The notes under the pieces are model-generated. The model saw only the letters and a list, made by a program, of their open reading frames with translations, did no database searches and was not told the DNA's origin. A DNA stretch of 64,000 nucleotides, taken from the NCBI GenBank assembly GCA_035551355.1, contig DASZNF010000137.1:4915-68914 (forward strand). Direction: 5' to 3'. The translations under genes were made by a program, and so were the position numbers. The DNA is from DATATV01 sp035551355 (GTDB lineage Bacteria > Actinomycetota > Actinomycetes > Mycobacteriales > Pseudonocardiaceae). Positions 16,438 through 25,015 of the stretch are shown here, one piece after another; the stretch's first letter is position 1, and each line of letters opens with the position of its first letter.

Positions 16438-19260
16438 TCAGGCGACCAGGCTGAGCTGCCATTCCTGGCTGGCCGCGCCGTCGGCCGGTTCCTGCACCAC
16501 CTGAGCGGCCGCGGCGGTCGAGCCGTTCGCGATGTCCGCCACCAGGCCACTGTTCACGCTGGTCAGCGTGTAGTTGCCAGCGGTCGTGGGGTGCAGTTGC
16601 CACTGCTGGTTGGCACCGCCGTTGGCGTCCCAGAGCTCCAGCGCCACCCCGGGCGCGGTGGACACGTTGGGCACGTCCAGCACCTTGCCGCTGGCCACCC
16701 CGACCAGCGTCCACGCGCCGTTCGCGGCCGGTTGCAGCGTCCAGCGTTCGTTGGCGCCACCGTGGTAGGGCCACTGGATGATGCCGGCACCATCCGATGT
16801 GGACTCGCCGTTGACGTCCATCACCATGCCACTGCCCACGTTGGTCAGCACGTAGCTCGCGCCGGCCTCGGGCACCAGCGCCAGTTTCCAGTCCTGGTCC
16901 GGGTTTCCGTTGGCCTGCGCGGCGGTCACCGCACTGCCCGCGCCACCGGAACCCGTTGCCACCAACTGGTTCTGCGGGTCGGCCAGGGTGTAGTAGCCGT
17001 CGTTCGTCGGCTGCGCGGTCCATTGCTGGCCCGCGTTCGGCTGCTGGACCAGGTTGCTGCCGGACACCGCGAGGGTCAGGCCGCTGCCCGCGTTGGTCAG
17101 CGTGTCGGCGTTGTCATCGTCGCCGAACAGTTGCCACTGCTGGGAAGCCGCGCCGGTGTTCGGGTTCTGCACCACCGTGTTCGACGCCGTGTCCAGCACG
17201 TTTCCGGTGGCCCGGTTGATCAGCTGGTAGGTGGCCGAGGCGTGCTGGGCGCCGATCGGGGTGACCGACAGGTTGTCGAAGTCGTCGGTCTGCCAGTCGG
17301 CCACGCCGAGCCCGACCTGACCGTTGGCATAACCGGCATCCGTCGCGCTGTCCAGGGTGGCGCCGTCCAGTGCGGCGGTGATCGTGGTGCCCTGGAAGGA
17401 AAGCGCCAGCTTGTGCCAGGTCCCGGTGCCCAGCGCGGTGGTGGTGCCGGAGGCCAGGGTGGTGTGCGTGGCGTTGGTGTCGTTCTTCACGATCGACCAG
17501 GCGCCGGTGTTGCTGACCTGCAGGTAGTAGGCGTCCAGGCCGGAGACGGAGAACGGGCGCTGGGAGCCGACCCGGCCGAGCAGTTGCACCGAACCCGGTT
17601 GTTCCAGCAGCACGTCGGAGGACACGGTGTAGTTGGTCCAGCCCAGGTCGCCGAGCAGCGTGTACGGGGTGGACGGGTCGTCCCAGTTGATCGGCGCGGT
17701 CGCGGCCATCTGCCGCACGCACTGCCCGGACCGGCCGCCCGGGCACGGCCGCACCTCGAACGAACCGTTCTGGTCGGACAGGTACCGCGCCTCGCCGCCG
17801 GTGGCATCGGCGTCGAAATTGTCGTTGTAGGGCAACGGAAGTGTGGCCTGCGGCGCGCCGGCTGTGGCGCTCTTGCCCTGGCCATCCGTTGTGGTGATGG
17901 AGTAGATCCGGCCCGGTTGCAGAGTCAGCGAGAACTTGCCGTTGACCGGCGTGATGTCCGAGCCGCGCACGAAATAGCCGGCCGGGTTGGTGGAGGAGAG
18001 GTCGGTGGACCAGACGTGCACGGTGCCGGTGGCCAGGCCGCCGGTGACCGAGAAGTCCGCGGTCTGCGCGGCGGTCGCGGTGGTGGTCTCCAGGATGGCG
18101 CTGTAGTCGCGGCCGTTGGGGGATTTCAGGGAAACGTAGCTGCCGTTGGCTTCCTGGCCGCCGAGGTAGCCGCTGCCCGAGTCGAGGAACTGCCAGCCGG
18201 GTGCGGTGAACTGGGTGACCTGCGCCGTCGCCCACAGACTCGCGCCGACCGAGTAGTCGGCCGCCCACGGCTGGTTGGCCACCATCAGGCCGGTGGTGTC
18301 GTAGCCGAGGTTCGGGTAGATCGCGGCCAGCAAGGGCCAGTTGAGGTAGGCGGTGAACTTCGCGTCGGTGTAGCCGCGGACGATCGAGCGGATCAGCGCC
18401 GGGGCGCCGGAGTTGTCGTCCTGCGAGCCGTTTTCGCTGGCCCACAACGGTTTCCCGGTGGCCAGCGCGTTCGGGGTGGTGGAGCAGGTGTCGGCGCTGC
18501 CGCCGTCGCCGCCCGCGCACGGGTAGTGCGCGCCCACGATGGAGATGGACTTGGCGAAGGCCGGGTCGGTGGCCATGGCGTCCGCGACCGACCAGTCGCT
18601 GTCCGCGCCGACCACCTGGACCTGGCCGTAGCCGTTGGCATTCAGGGCGGTGCGCAGATTCTCGTACCAGGTGGTGTTGTAGCCGCGTTCGTTCCAGCCG
18701 CCGAGGTAGTCGATGGTCAGGCCGTTCGAGCGGGCGCAGCCGAGCCAGCTGATCAGGTAGTCGATGGTGTCCTGGGACCAGAAGTCGCCGCCGCCGATCC
18801 AGCCCGGCGCGCCCCAGGCCAGGCCGTACAGCTTGATCTGCGGATTGCGGGCCTTGGCCTGCTGCATCAGCCACCACTCGTAGCCGGTGGTGCAGTTCAC
18901 CACGCCGCGGGTGTGCTCGATGCTGGACTCGGCGCCGTCGGTGGAGTTGGTGTCCCCGCCGATCTCCACCTTGAGGATCTGCAGGTCCGCTCCGTAGCCC
19001 GGGGTGAACAGGTAGTCCAGGATCTGGTCGCGCTCCGGCTCGGGATAGTCGGGCAGTAGTCGGGAATTGCCGCCGCCCCCGCTGATCGCGCCGATGCCGT
19101 CGAACACCCGCCCGGTGGCCGCGCCGTTCACGGTGACCGCGGTGCCGGTCGCCGCCGGTGTGGCCACCGCGGCAGTTGCGGCGGTGGTTGCGGCGCCGCC
19201 GCCGGCCACCAGCACGGCCGTCAGGACAGGAACCAACACCCCACGCCAGTGTCGCGTCAC
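16438..19260 (-). CDS. Secreted GH59 (galactocerebrosidase-family) enzyme with ricin-type lectin repeats
   Basis: A ~940-residue secreted protein with a signal peptide (about residues 1-40). The catalytic module resembles GH59 beta-galactosidases such as animal galactocerebrosidase: GGGGNSRLLPDYPEPERDQI, summarised by RLLPDYPEP, ILKVEIGGD, GYEWWLM, the acid/base motif GGWNERGYN (Glu ~191) and the nucleophile segment LWASENGS (Glu ~276). A middle beta-sandwich (about 470-665) carries concanavalin-like features. Two ricin B-like regions follow (about 670-805 and 808-940) with QxW motifs such as QQWQL and NERWTL. It probably removes galactose from galactolipids or galactans. GTG 19260 is chosen because AAAGG lies eight bases upstream; ATG 19266 is the alternative. 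Confidence 0.87.
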   Translation of the reverse strand: MTRHWRGVLVPVLTAVLVAGGGAATTAATAAVATPAATGTAVTVNGAATGRVFDGIGAISGGGGNSRLLPDYPEPERDQILDYLFTPGYGADLQILKVEIGGDTNSTDGAESSIEHTRGVVNCTTGYEWWLMQQAKARNPQIKLYGLAWGAPGWIGGGDFWSQDTIDYLISWLGCARSNGLTIDYLGGWNERGYNTTWYENLRTALNANGYGQVQVVGADSDWSVADAMATDPAFAKSISIVGAHYPCAGGDGGSADTCSTTPNALATGKPLWASENGSQDDNSGAPALIRSIVRGYTDAKFTAYLNWPLLAAIYPNLGYDTTGLMVANQPWAADYSVGASLWATAQVTQFTAPGWQFLDSGSGYLGGQEANGSYVSLKSPNGRDYSAILETTTATAAQTADFSVTGGLATGTVHVWSTDLSSTNPAGYFVRGSDITPVNGKFSLTLQPGRIYSITTTDGQGKSATAGAPQATLPLPYNDNFDADATGGEARYLSDQNGSFEVRPCPGGRSGQCVRQMAATAPINWDDPSTPYTLLGDLGWTNYTVSSDVLLEQPGSVQLLGRVGSQRPFSVSGLDAYYLQVSNTGAWSIVKNDTNATHTTLASGTTTALGTGTWHKLALSFQGTTITAALDGATLDSATDAGYANGQVGLGVADWQTDDFDNLSVTPIGAQHASATYQLINRATGNVLDTASNTVVQNPNTGAASQQWQLFGDDDNADTLTNAGSGLTLAVSGSNLVQQPNAGQQWTAQPTNDGYYTLADPQNQLVATGSGGAGSAVTAAQANGNPDQDWKLALVPEAGASYVLTNVGSGMVMDVNGESTSDGAGIIQWPYHGGANERWTLQPAANGAWTLVGVASGKVLDVPNVSTAPGVALELWDANGGANQQWQLHPTTAGNYTLTSVNSGLVADIANGSTAAAAQVVQEPADGAASQEWQLSLVA

Positions 19261-19391
19261 GACCATCACCTTTGATGATTGTTGTTCGATCCTGTTTCGC
19301 AGTCTGCTCCCGATCGCTCCGAACTTGTCAAGAATCACCCACCGGATGGAGCAGATCCTTGTCCGGTTTTGGCTTGTTGCATGCTGGAGGA

Positions 19392-19823
19392 GTGACTGAC
19401 GCGCGGGAGTGGGGCGAGCCGGAGGTGATCCGGCGGATCTTGGCCGACTGCCGGACCTGGGCGGTGGTCGGGCTGGGGGACAACCCGATGCGGCCGGCCT
19501 TCGGGGTGGCCCGGTTCCTGCGACAGATGGGCAAGCGGATCGTGCCGGTGCATCCGGACGCGCCGGCCGTGCTCGGCGAGACGGGCTACCCGACGCTGGC
19601 CGACATTCCGTTCGCGGTGGACTGCGTGGACGTGTTCCGGCGGGCGGACGCGGCCGGGCGGTTCGCCGACGAGGCGGTGAAGATCGGGGCCCGGGCGGTG
19701 TGGTTCCAGCTCGGCGTGGTCGATTCCGCCGCGTTCGCGCGCACCCGCGCGGCCGGCGTGGACATGGTGATGGATCACTGTCCGCACATCGAATGGCCTC
19801 GCTTCGGCCCGATCGGGCACTGA
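19392..19823 (+). CDS. CoA-binding domain protein (YccU/Rossmann type)
   Basis: A 143-residue single-domain protein of the CoA_binding_2 family. It shows WAVVGLGDNPMRPAFGVARFL, of which the VGLGDNP loop is the nucleotide-binding turn, then KRIVPVHP, a DCVDVFRR strand and AVWFQLGV, ending in MDHCPHIEW. Family members bind CoA in a Rossmann fold; the biological role is unclear. GTG 19392 is chosen by comparison with relatives, which begin near the TDAREW segment; the Shine-Dalgarno GGAGG nearly touches it, so a TTG at 19377 is possible. It runs away from the GH59 gene. Confidence 0.82.
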   Translation: MTDAREWGEPEVIRRILADCRTWAVVGLGDNPMRPAFGVARFLRQMGKRIVPVHPDAPAVLGETGYPTLADIPFAVDCVDVFRRADAAGRFADEAVKIGARAVWFQLGVVDSAAFARTRAAGVDMVMDHCPHIEWPRFGPIGH

Positions 19824-19882
19824 TCGCCGGGCCTGATCACCGGACCGGGCCGACACCGCACCCGGGGCTATGATCACCGCTC

Positions 19883-20860
19883 GTGACAGACACCGGGCCG
19901 TCGGCGCAGGCCGCGCAGCAGCCGAGCGACCAGCCGTCCGACCCCGAGCTCACTCCGTCTGCCGAAAGCGGCGACGAGAACGAGAACAAGAGCGACAACG
20001 AGAACGACGAGGCCGAGTTCACCAGGAGAGCGCCGGTCAAAGAGCGTCGGCGGGTGCCGTTCTGGGTGGAACTGCCCGCGCTGGTGGCCACCGCGCTGAT
20101 CCTGACCTTCCTGATCCAGACCTTCGTGGCCCGCGTCTACATCATCCCGTCGCCCTCCATGGAGCAGACGCTGGACGGGCACGACGGGGTCGGCGACCGC
20201 ATTCTGGTCGACGAGGTGGTCTACGACTTCCACGACCCGCGGCCCGGCGACGTGGTGGTGTTCCGCGGGCCGGACAGCTGGGTGCCGACCGAGTACCAGG
20301 TCAGCGCGTCGACGAATCCGGTCCTGCACTGGCTCAAGCAGTTCGGCGCGGCCGTCGGCATCGGCAAGCCCGACGAGTACGACCTGGTGAAACGGGTCAT
20401 CGCGGTCGGCGGCCAGACCGTGTACTGCTGCGACGCGCAGAATCACGTTGTGGTGGACGGGAAACCGCTGGACGAGCCGTACGTCTACTGGGAACCCGAT
20501 CGGGGCGGGCCCGCGCAGCAGCTGCGCTTCGCACCGGTGACGATCCCGGCCGGTTACCTGTGGATGATGGGCGACAACCGCAACGACTCCGACGACTCGC
20601 GCATCCAGAACGGCGGCGGGATCAACGGGATCGTGCCGGTGGCCAACGTGATCGGCAAGGCCCGCACGATCATCTGGCCGCCCTCTCGCTGGCGGGGCGT
20701 CGGTGACGACGACGCTCAACTCCAGGCGCTGGCGCTCCCGGGCTGGACCCAGGGGCTGCCGGCCGGAGTCGGCATCGCCGCAGCCTGGCCCACCCTGTGG
20801 CTGGGCCGCAGGGTGGGCCACCGGCTACGTCGATGGCACCGGTCGGCTCAACGGCGCTGA
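19883..20860 (+). CDS. lepB: Signal peptidase I
   Basis: A 325-residue type I signal peptidase. The N-terminal ~58 residues are acidic and cytosolic, and one transmembrane helix (about 62-82, LVATALILTFLIQTFV) anchors the enzyme. The nucleophile Ser92 lies in PSPSMEQTL, and the general-base Lys170 in DLVKRVIAVGG. The conserved MGDNRNDSDDSR box closes the domain, and a hydrophobic segment near the C-terminus (LPAGVGIAAAWPTLWL) may be a second membrane contact. It cleaves Sec and Tat signal peptides outside the membrane. GTG 19883 begins 59 bases after the CoA-binding gene. The next 200 bases show no gene. Confidence 0.95.
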   Translation: MTDTGPSAQAAQQPSDQPSDPELTPSAESGDENENKSDNENDEAEFTRRAPVKERRRVPFWVELPALVATALILTFLIQTFVARVYIIPSPSMEQTLDGHDGVGDRILVDEVVYDFHDPRPGDVVVFRGPDSWVPTEYQVSASTNPVLHWLKQFGAAVGIGKPDEYDLVKRVIAVGGQTVYCCDAQNHVVVDGKPLDEPYVYWEPDRGGPAQQLRFAPVTIPAGYLWMMGDNRNDSDDSRIQNGGGINGIVPVANVIGKARTIIWPPSRWRGVGDDDAQLQALALPGWTQGLPAGVGIAAAWPTLWLGRRVGHRLRRWHRSAQRR

Positions 20861-21061
20861 CACGACCCTGCAAGCCGTGTGCGTACAGCCGTCGGCCCAA
20901 ACCGGCCCTCGACTCCCCGGCACCGGATCCTCCGGGCTGCGTGTTGGCACACAGCATGCTTTTCACCTCCGTCGTGGCGTATTGAGCCATATCCGGTCGC
21001 GTTAGTATGACGCCTGATCGACCACTCTGGTTCCGTGGGTCTGCCCGATTTCGAATCCGTG

Positions 21062-22000
21062 TTATCCGGCCTGGTCAGCGGATTGCCCGCGAACCGGTAC
21101 CAGCACCGCCCAGTCCGGCTTTTCCGGTAGGTCCCGTTCCTGCCAGCCGGCCGGCCATTTCCGATGTGGATGGTCGGTCCTGGTCAGCGCGCCACTCACC
21201 GGAACCCTTGTGTGCTCACCGAAGTTGACCTCCTCCTCGAAGCTGGTCTCGCGGAACGACACGTCCGCGCCGTCGCCAACGTCGACCCGCCGGAAGTCGG
21301 CCAGGCCGATGAACTTGGCTCGCCGGAAATCCGCCACAGTACGGAATGTGCTACCCCGAAAGGTCGCTGTCTGGTGAAATTCGGTCGAGTTGAACCGGGC
21401 CGAACGGACCACACAGTGCGTCATCGCGAAATTCACCAGGGTGGCCCGGGAGAAATTCAGCTCCATGTCCGGCCAATAGCTCTCACCAGGCTTGAGATGA
21501 GCGACCAGCACATCCTGGGCGGCTCGCCGGACCTGTTGTTCCTCCGATTGCTCGCCCGCTGACTCGGCTGGCATACGCAGATAGGCGCACAACAGGTTGG
21601 CGATCGTCTGCCGATGGGGCGGATTGTGCTGAGCCAGACGCTCCAGCGCGTAGATCCCGGCCAGCCGGACCGGGGCCCGGTCGCTGCCCAACTGGTCGGC
21701 CGCCTTGCTGTACAGCTCGGTCACCCGGCGCTCGGCCGCGTCGTGCTCGGTCTGCCGTTGGCCCAGCTCCGTGGACCGCTGCCTGCGCGCGGCCAGCAGC
21801 AAGGCCGCGGCCCCGCCGGTGCCGGCCACGATGCTGCCCGCGGTGCGCAGCGCGTCCAGCCGCACCGAGTCGGCCGCGTCGCCGGTGTGGAACGCGCGCA
21901 GCAACAGCCAGCTGGCCAGGACGGCGAGCACCGCCAGGCCGACCGCCCAGCCGATGATCGTGGCGGTGGACAGCACGGGTGACTGTTCGGACTTCGCCAT
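21062..22000 (-). CDS. Membrane-anchored pentapeptide-repeat-type protein
   Basis: A 312-residue protein of unknown function. Two hydrophobic helices lie near the N-terminus (about 14-34 and 53-67), followed by a charged helix ERRVTELYSKAADQLGS. Next is the segment APVRLAGIYALERLAQ, a signature that often precedes pentapeptide repeats in actinobacterial proteins. Residues ~170-240 contain degenerate pentapeptide repeats of the A(D/N)FxR kind (SARFNSTEFHQTATFRG, FRRAKFIGLADFRRV). The repeat region likely faces the cytoplasm as a small beta-helix. No catalytic motif is visible. Start ATG 22000 follows a GGGGGA run. Confidence 0.68.
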   Translation of the reverse strand: MAKSEQSPVLSTATIIGWAVGLAVLAVLASWLLLRAFHTGDAADSVRLDALRTAGSIVAGTGGAAALLLAARRQRSTELGQRQTEHDAAERRVTELYSKAADQLGSDRAPVRLAGIYALERLAQHNPPHRQTIANLLCAYLRMPAESAGEQSEEQQVRRAAQDVLVAHLKPGESYWPDMELNFSRATLVNFAMTHCVVRSARFNSTEFHQTATFRGSTFRTVADFRRAKFIGLADFRRVDVGDGADVSFRETSFEEEVNFGEHTRVPVSGALTRTDHPHRKWPAGWQERDLPEKPDWAVLVPVRGQSADQAG

Positions 22001-22041
22001 TCCCCCGATAATGCCCGAAATTCGCCCACCCGGTGGGCAGA

Positions 22042-22199
22042 ATGGTGATCGTGCGACTCGATGGCATCGGCACGCGGTACGGCTCCGGCCGCTGGGTGCT
22101 GTCCGGGATCGATCTGGACATCGACGGCGGAGCGCGGTGGTGTTGCCGGCCGCGGCGCTGACGCTGACCCGGCTGATCGCCGCGCGCCGGGACGCCTGA
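22042..22199 (+). pseudogene. Fragment of an ABC transporter ATP-binding protein
   Basis: A short frame from ATG 22042 reads like the first ~30 residues of an ABC ATPase (VRLDGIGTRYGSGRWVLSGI then DLDIDGG), the strand before the A-loop and Walker A. The Walker A and everything after are missing, and the frame stops at 22161. In another frame, the sequence to 22199 ends in a helix-like ALTLTRLIAARRDA, as in a permease terminus. It looks like the product of an internal deletion joining two gene ends. No promoter or Shine-Dalgarno site is obvious. Confidence 0.45.
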
Positions 22200-22319
22200 C
22201 CCGGGTCGTGGGACCGACACGCGGGCCGGGGCGGTCGCTATACCCTGCCAGGCGGGCCGCGATTCAGCGCCGAACGGGGACCTTGTCGAGGACGCGCAGG
22301 CGAGCGAGCGGAGGAAGCC

Positions 22320-23939
22320 ATGTCCGAGCAGGCCCCCTGGTGGCGTGACGCGGTCATCTACCAGGTGTACGTGCGCAGTTTCGCCGACGGAAACGGCGAC
22401 GGGGTTGGCGATCTGATCGGGGTGCGGGCCCACCTGGACCACCTGGCCGAGCTGGGGGTGGACGCGGTGTGGCTGACCCCGTTCTACCCCTCGCCGATGG
22501 CCGATGGCGGCTACGACGTGGCCGACTACCGCGATGTCGACCCGCTGTTCGGGCAGCTCTCCGACGCCGAGGCGCTGATCGCCGATGCCCACGGGCGGGG
22601 CCTGCGGGTGATCGTGGACATCGTGCCCAACCACACTTCTTCGGCGCACCAGTGGTTCGCCGCCGCGCTGGCCGCGCCCCCCGGCTCGCCGGAACGGGCC
22701 CGCTACTGGTTCCGGGATGGCAAGGGGGACAACGGAGAACTGCCGCCCAACGACTGGGGTTCGCGCTTCGGCGGCCCGGCCTGGACCCGGATCACCGAGG
22801 CCGACGGCACACCCGGCCAGTGGTACCTGCACAACTTCGCGCCCGAGCAGCCCGATCTGAACTGGGAGAACCCGGAGGTACACGCGGAGTTCCGGGACAT
22901 CCTGCGGTTCTGGCTGGATCTCGGGGTGGACGGGTTCCGCATCGACGTGGCGCAGGGCCTCGTGAAGCCCGATGGGTTGCCGGACGTGCGGGTGGGCGAG
23001 CCGGATCCGTTGCGCGGCAACGATTCCCTGTCGTTCATGGACCAGGACGGCGTGCACGAGGTGTACCGGGAATGGCGCCGGGTGTCCGACGAGTACGAGG
23101 GCCGGATCTTCGTGGCCGAGGCGTGGGTGCACGATCCGGCGCGGCTGGCCCGCTACGTGCGCCCGGACGAGCTGCACACCGCGTTCAACTTCAACTACCT
23201 CACGACCTCCTGGTCGGCGCCGGAGTTCCGGGCGGTGATCGAGGAATCGCTGGCCGCGATGGCGCGGGTCGGCGCGTCGTGCACCTGGGTGCTGTCCAAC
23301 CATGACGTGGTCCGGCACGTCACCCGATACGGCGGCGGCGCGCAGGGCGTGCGCCGGGCTCGGGCGGCCGCGCTGCTCACCCTGGCCCTGCCCGGCTCGG
23401 CCTACGTCTACCAGGGCGAGGAACTGGGGTTGCCGCAGGTGACCGATCTGCCGGAGTCGGTGCTGGCCGACCCGGTGTGGACCCGCTCCGGGCACACCGA
23501 CCGGGGCCGGGACGGCTGCCGGGTGCCGATTCCGTGGTCGGGCACGCAGGACCCGTACGGCTTCGGGCCGGACGGGTCGAAGGCCTGGCTGCCGCAGCCG
23601 GACAGCTGGGCGAAGCTGTCGGTGGAGGCCGAGTCGGGCGACGAGGACTCGATGTTGTCCTTGTACCGCACGGCTTTGCGGCTACGCCGCGACAATGACG
23701 AGCTCGGCCGCGGCTCGGTGTCCTTTGTGGACATGGAAGAGAGCGGGCGGGTGCTCGTGGTGCGGCTGGGCGACGGGCACGCGGTCACGGTCAACTGCGC
23801 CGCCGAGGTGGTTTCCGTTGCCGTGCCGGGGCTTCCCGGCGCGCCGCGGCTGTTGCTGGCCAGCGCGTCCGGCGTGGACTGGGCCGCGGGCACGCTGACC
23901 CTGCCGCCGGACACCGCGGCCTGGTGGGCGCTGGGCTGA
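22320..23939 (+). CDS. GH13 alpha-glucosidase (oligo-1,6-glucosidase type)
   Basis: A 539-residue cytoplasmic alpha-amylase-family enzyme. It begins with WWRDAVIYQVYVRSF and has the four GH13 conserved regions: DIVPNHTS, DGFRIDVA with the nucleophile aspartate, FVAEAW with the acid/base glutamate, and LSNHDVVR with the transition-state aspartate. The YDVADYRDVDPLFG segment points to the alpha-glucosidase/isomaltase branch (GH13_23/30) instead of endo-amylases. It likely hydrolyses short alpha-glucosides in the cell. GAGGAAG precedes ATG 22320. No sugar transporter or regulator for it is adjacent. Confidence 0.92.
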   Translation: MSEQAPWWRDAVIYQVYVRSFADGNGDGVGDLIGVRAHLDHLAELGVDAVWLTPFYPSPMADGGYDVADYRDVDPLFGQLSDAEALIADAHGRGLRVIVDIVPNHTSSAHQWFAAALAAPPGSPERARYWFRDGKGDNGELPPNDWGSRFGGPAWTRITEADGTPGQWYLHNFAPEQPDLNWENPEVHAEFRDILRFWLDLGVDGFRIDVAQGLVKPDGLPDVRVGEPDPLRGNDSLSFMDQDGVHEVYREWRRVSDEYEGRIFVAEAWVHDPARLARYVRPDELHTAFNFNYLTTSWSAPEFRAVIEESLAAMARVGASCTWVLSNHDVVRHVTRYGGGAQGVRRARAAALLTLALPGSAYVYQGEELGLPQVTDLPESVLADPVWTRSGHTDRGRDGCRVPIPWSGTQDPYGFGPDGSKAWLPQPDSWAKLSVEAESGDEDSMLSLYRTALRLRRDNDELGRGSVSFVDMEESGRVLVVRLGDGHAVTVNCAAEVVSVAVPGLPGAPRLLLASASGVDWAAGTLTLPPDTAAWWALG

Positions 23940-23962
23940 GTGGGTCCGCCCGGATTTCGTGC

Positions 23963-24053
23963 CGCCGGCCCGCGCGCATGGAGTCGCCGGCGGCGCTTTC
24001 GAGCCGGCAGCGTCGAACGAAACACCGGCGGCCCGCGCGCACGGGGTCGCCGG
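23963..24053. repeat. Pair of imperfect 28-bp direct repeats
   Basis: Copies at 23963-23990 and 24026-24053 share the pattern cccgcgcgcaYgGRgtcgcc with few mismatches, 35 bases apart. They lie between the stop codons of two convergent genes. Function is unknown; they may contribute to transcription termination or be a relic of duplication. Confidence 0.7.
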
Positions 24054-24072
24054 TCACGTCCGGCTCAGTCGG

Positions 24073-24795
24073 TCACTGGGCCACTTCCGGGTTGAGGAAG
24101 AGCAGGCCGCTGATCCGGCCGTCGGCGTCGAAGCTGATCCGGCCGACCAGCTCGCCCGCCTCGAACGACAGCGGCACGTCCACCACGGTGAAGTCGCCGA
24201 GCTGGCGCACCAGCGGTTCGCCGGTGTGCTCGTAGGCGCCGACCAGGCCGACCACCCGGGCCCAGGCCGCGGCCAGGGCGGCGTCGTCCAGCTTCCCGGC
24301 CAGGTCCCGGCTGAATCCGCGCCGGGCCCGCGCCCAGTTGTTGGCCTGGATCTCCGCCAGCAGGGCCAGGGCGCGGTCGGCCGCGCCGGGCAGGATGGCC
24401 TGGGCCATGGGTATCCCGGTCCGGGGATCGAGGGGGCGGCCGAACCGCTGGAAGGCGGCCTGCCGGCTGGTGCCCAGCACGTCCCCGATCTCCTGCCAGG
24501 TGTGACCGGCCGATCGGGCACTGTCCACCGCCGTGCGCAGCGCCTCGTCCGCCCGCTGGGCGCGGGCCCGGGCCTGCGCCACCTCGGCCAGAGGGTCGCC
24601 CCGCCTGGTCACGTTGTCAAGAGTGTCTTTACGGACCACGTGCGTCAGGCCGGTCTTGACCGGACCGGCCCGGTGTCTGCGGGCAGCGCTCCGGCAGGTG
24701 GGTCCACAGTATCTGCGCTGGCGACCGCGGCCCTGCTGAACTTCGAGCAGTCGCCCGCAGTTCGCACAGCTGGTAACCTCGGTCACGTTGGCCAC
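24073..24795 (-). CDS. Zinc-ribbon/HTH protein with C-terminal DUF3887 domain
   Basis: A 240-residue protein with three visible parts. Residues 1-45 contain CANCGRLL and RYCGPTCR, a four-cysteine zinc ribbon in a basic context. Residues ~70-115 include TWQEIGDVLGTSRQAAFQRFG, whose LGTSRQAAFQRF part is a helix-turn-helix. Residues ~140-240 resemble DUF3887 (a cystatin/NTF2-like fold): FTVVDVPLSFEAGELVGRIS shows the strand pattern, followed by SFDADGRISGLLFL. The combination suggests a small DNA-binding regulator, but no target is known. GTG 24795 is selected because AAGGAAG sits five bases upstream. It is divergent from ectA with a 220-bp gap, so a role in that promoter is possible but unsupported. 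Confidence 0.72.
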   Translation of the reverse strand: MANVTEVTSCANCGRLLEVQQGRGRQRRYCGPTCRSAARRHRAGPVKTGLTHVVRKDTLDNVTRRGDPLAEVAQARARAQRADEALRTAVDSARSAGHTWQEIGDVLGTSRQAAFQRFGRPLDPRTGIPMAQAILPGAADRALALLAEIQANNWARARRGFSRDLAGKLDDAALAAAWARVVGLVGAYEHTGEPLVRQLGDFTVVDVPLSFEAGELVGRISFDADGRISGLLFLNPEVAQ

Positions 24796-25001
24796 GGCGT
24801 CTTCCTTACTTTTCCGTGCTAGCTCGATCGCACGAAATCTCAAAGCGTGCGGTCGGTCGAGGTAGGGAACGCGCAAAGGGGTACCCAGCTCCGCGACCTG
24901 CTGAAACGCGGATGTTAACTATGTCACGCTGGTATTTCCGAATCCCCAGGTGACAGGGTGGGTCCATTTTGGTGCCCAGTGATTATCGCGATTTTCCCTG
25001 T

Positions 25002-25015
25002 TATGTTACCGTGGC
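25002..25015 (+). promoter_or_regulatory. Leaderless-type -10 of the ect operon
   Basis: TATGTT at 25002-25007 lies only eight bases before the ectA ATG, and no Shine-Dalgarno sequence precedes that ATG. This spacing would put the transcript start at or next to the start codon. GTGATT 17 bases upstream is a weak -35 candidate. The region is markedly AT-richer than its surroundings. Confidence 0.5.

Noticed and set aside
16411..19059. An 882-codon open frame opposite the GH59 gene.
   Set aside because: Composition is typical of a shadow frame (Val/Gly/Arg/Gln/His-rich) and the minus-strand frame has clear catalytic and lectin motifs.
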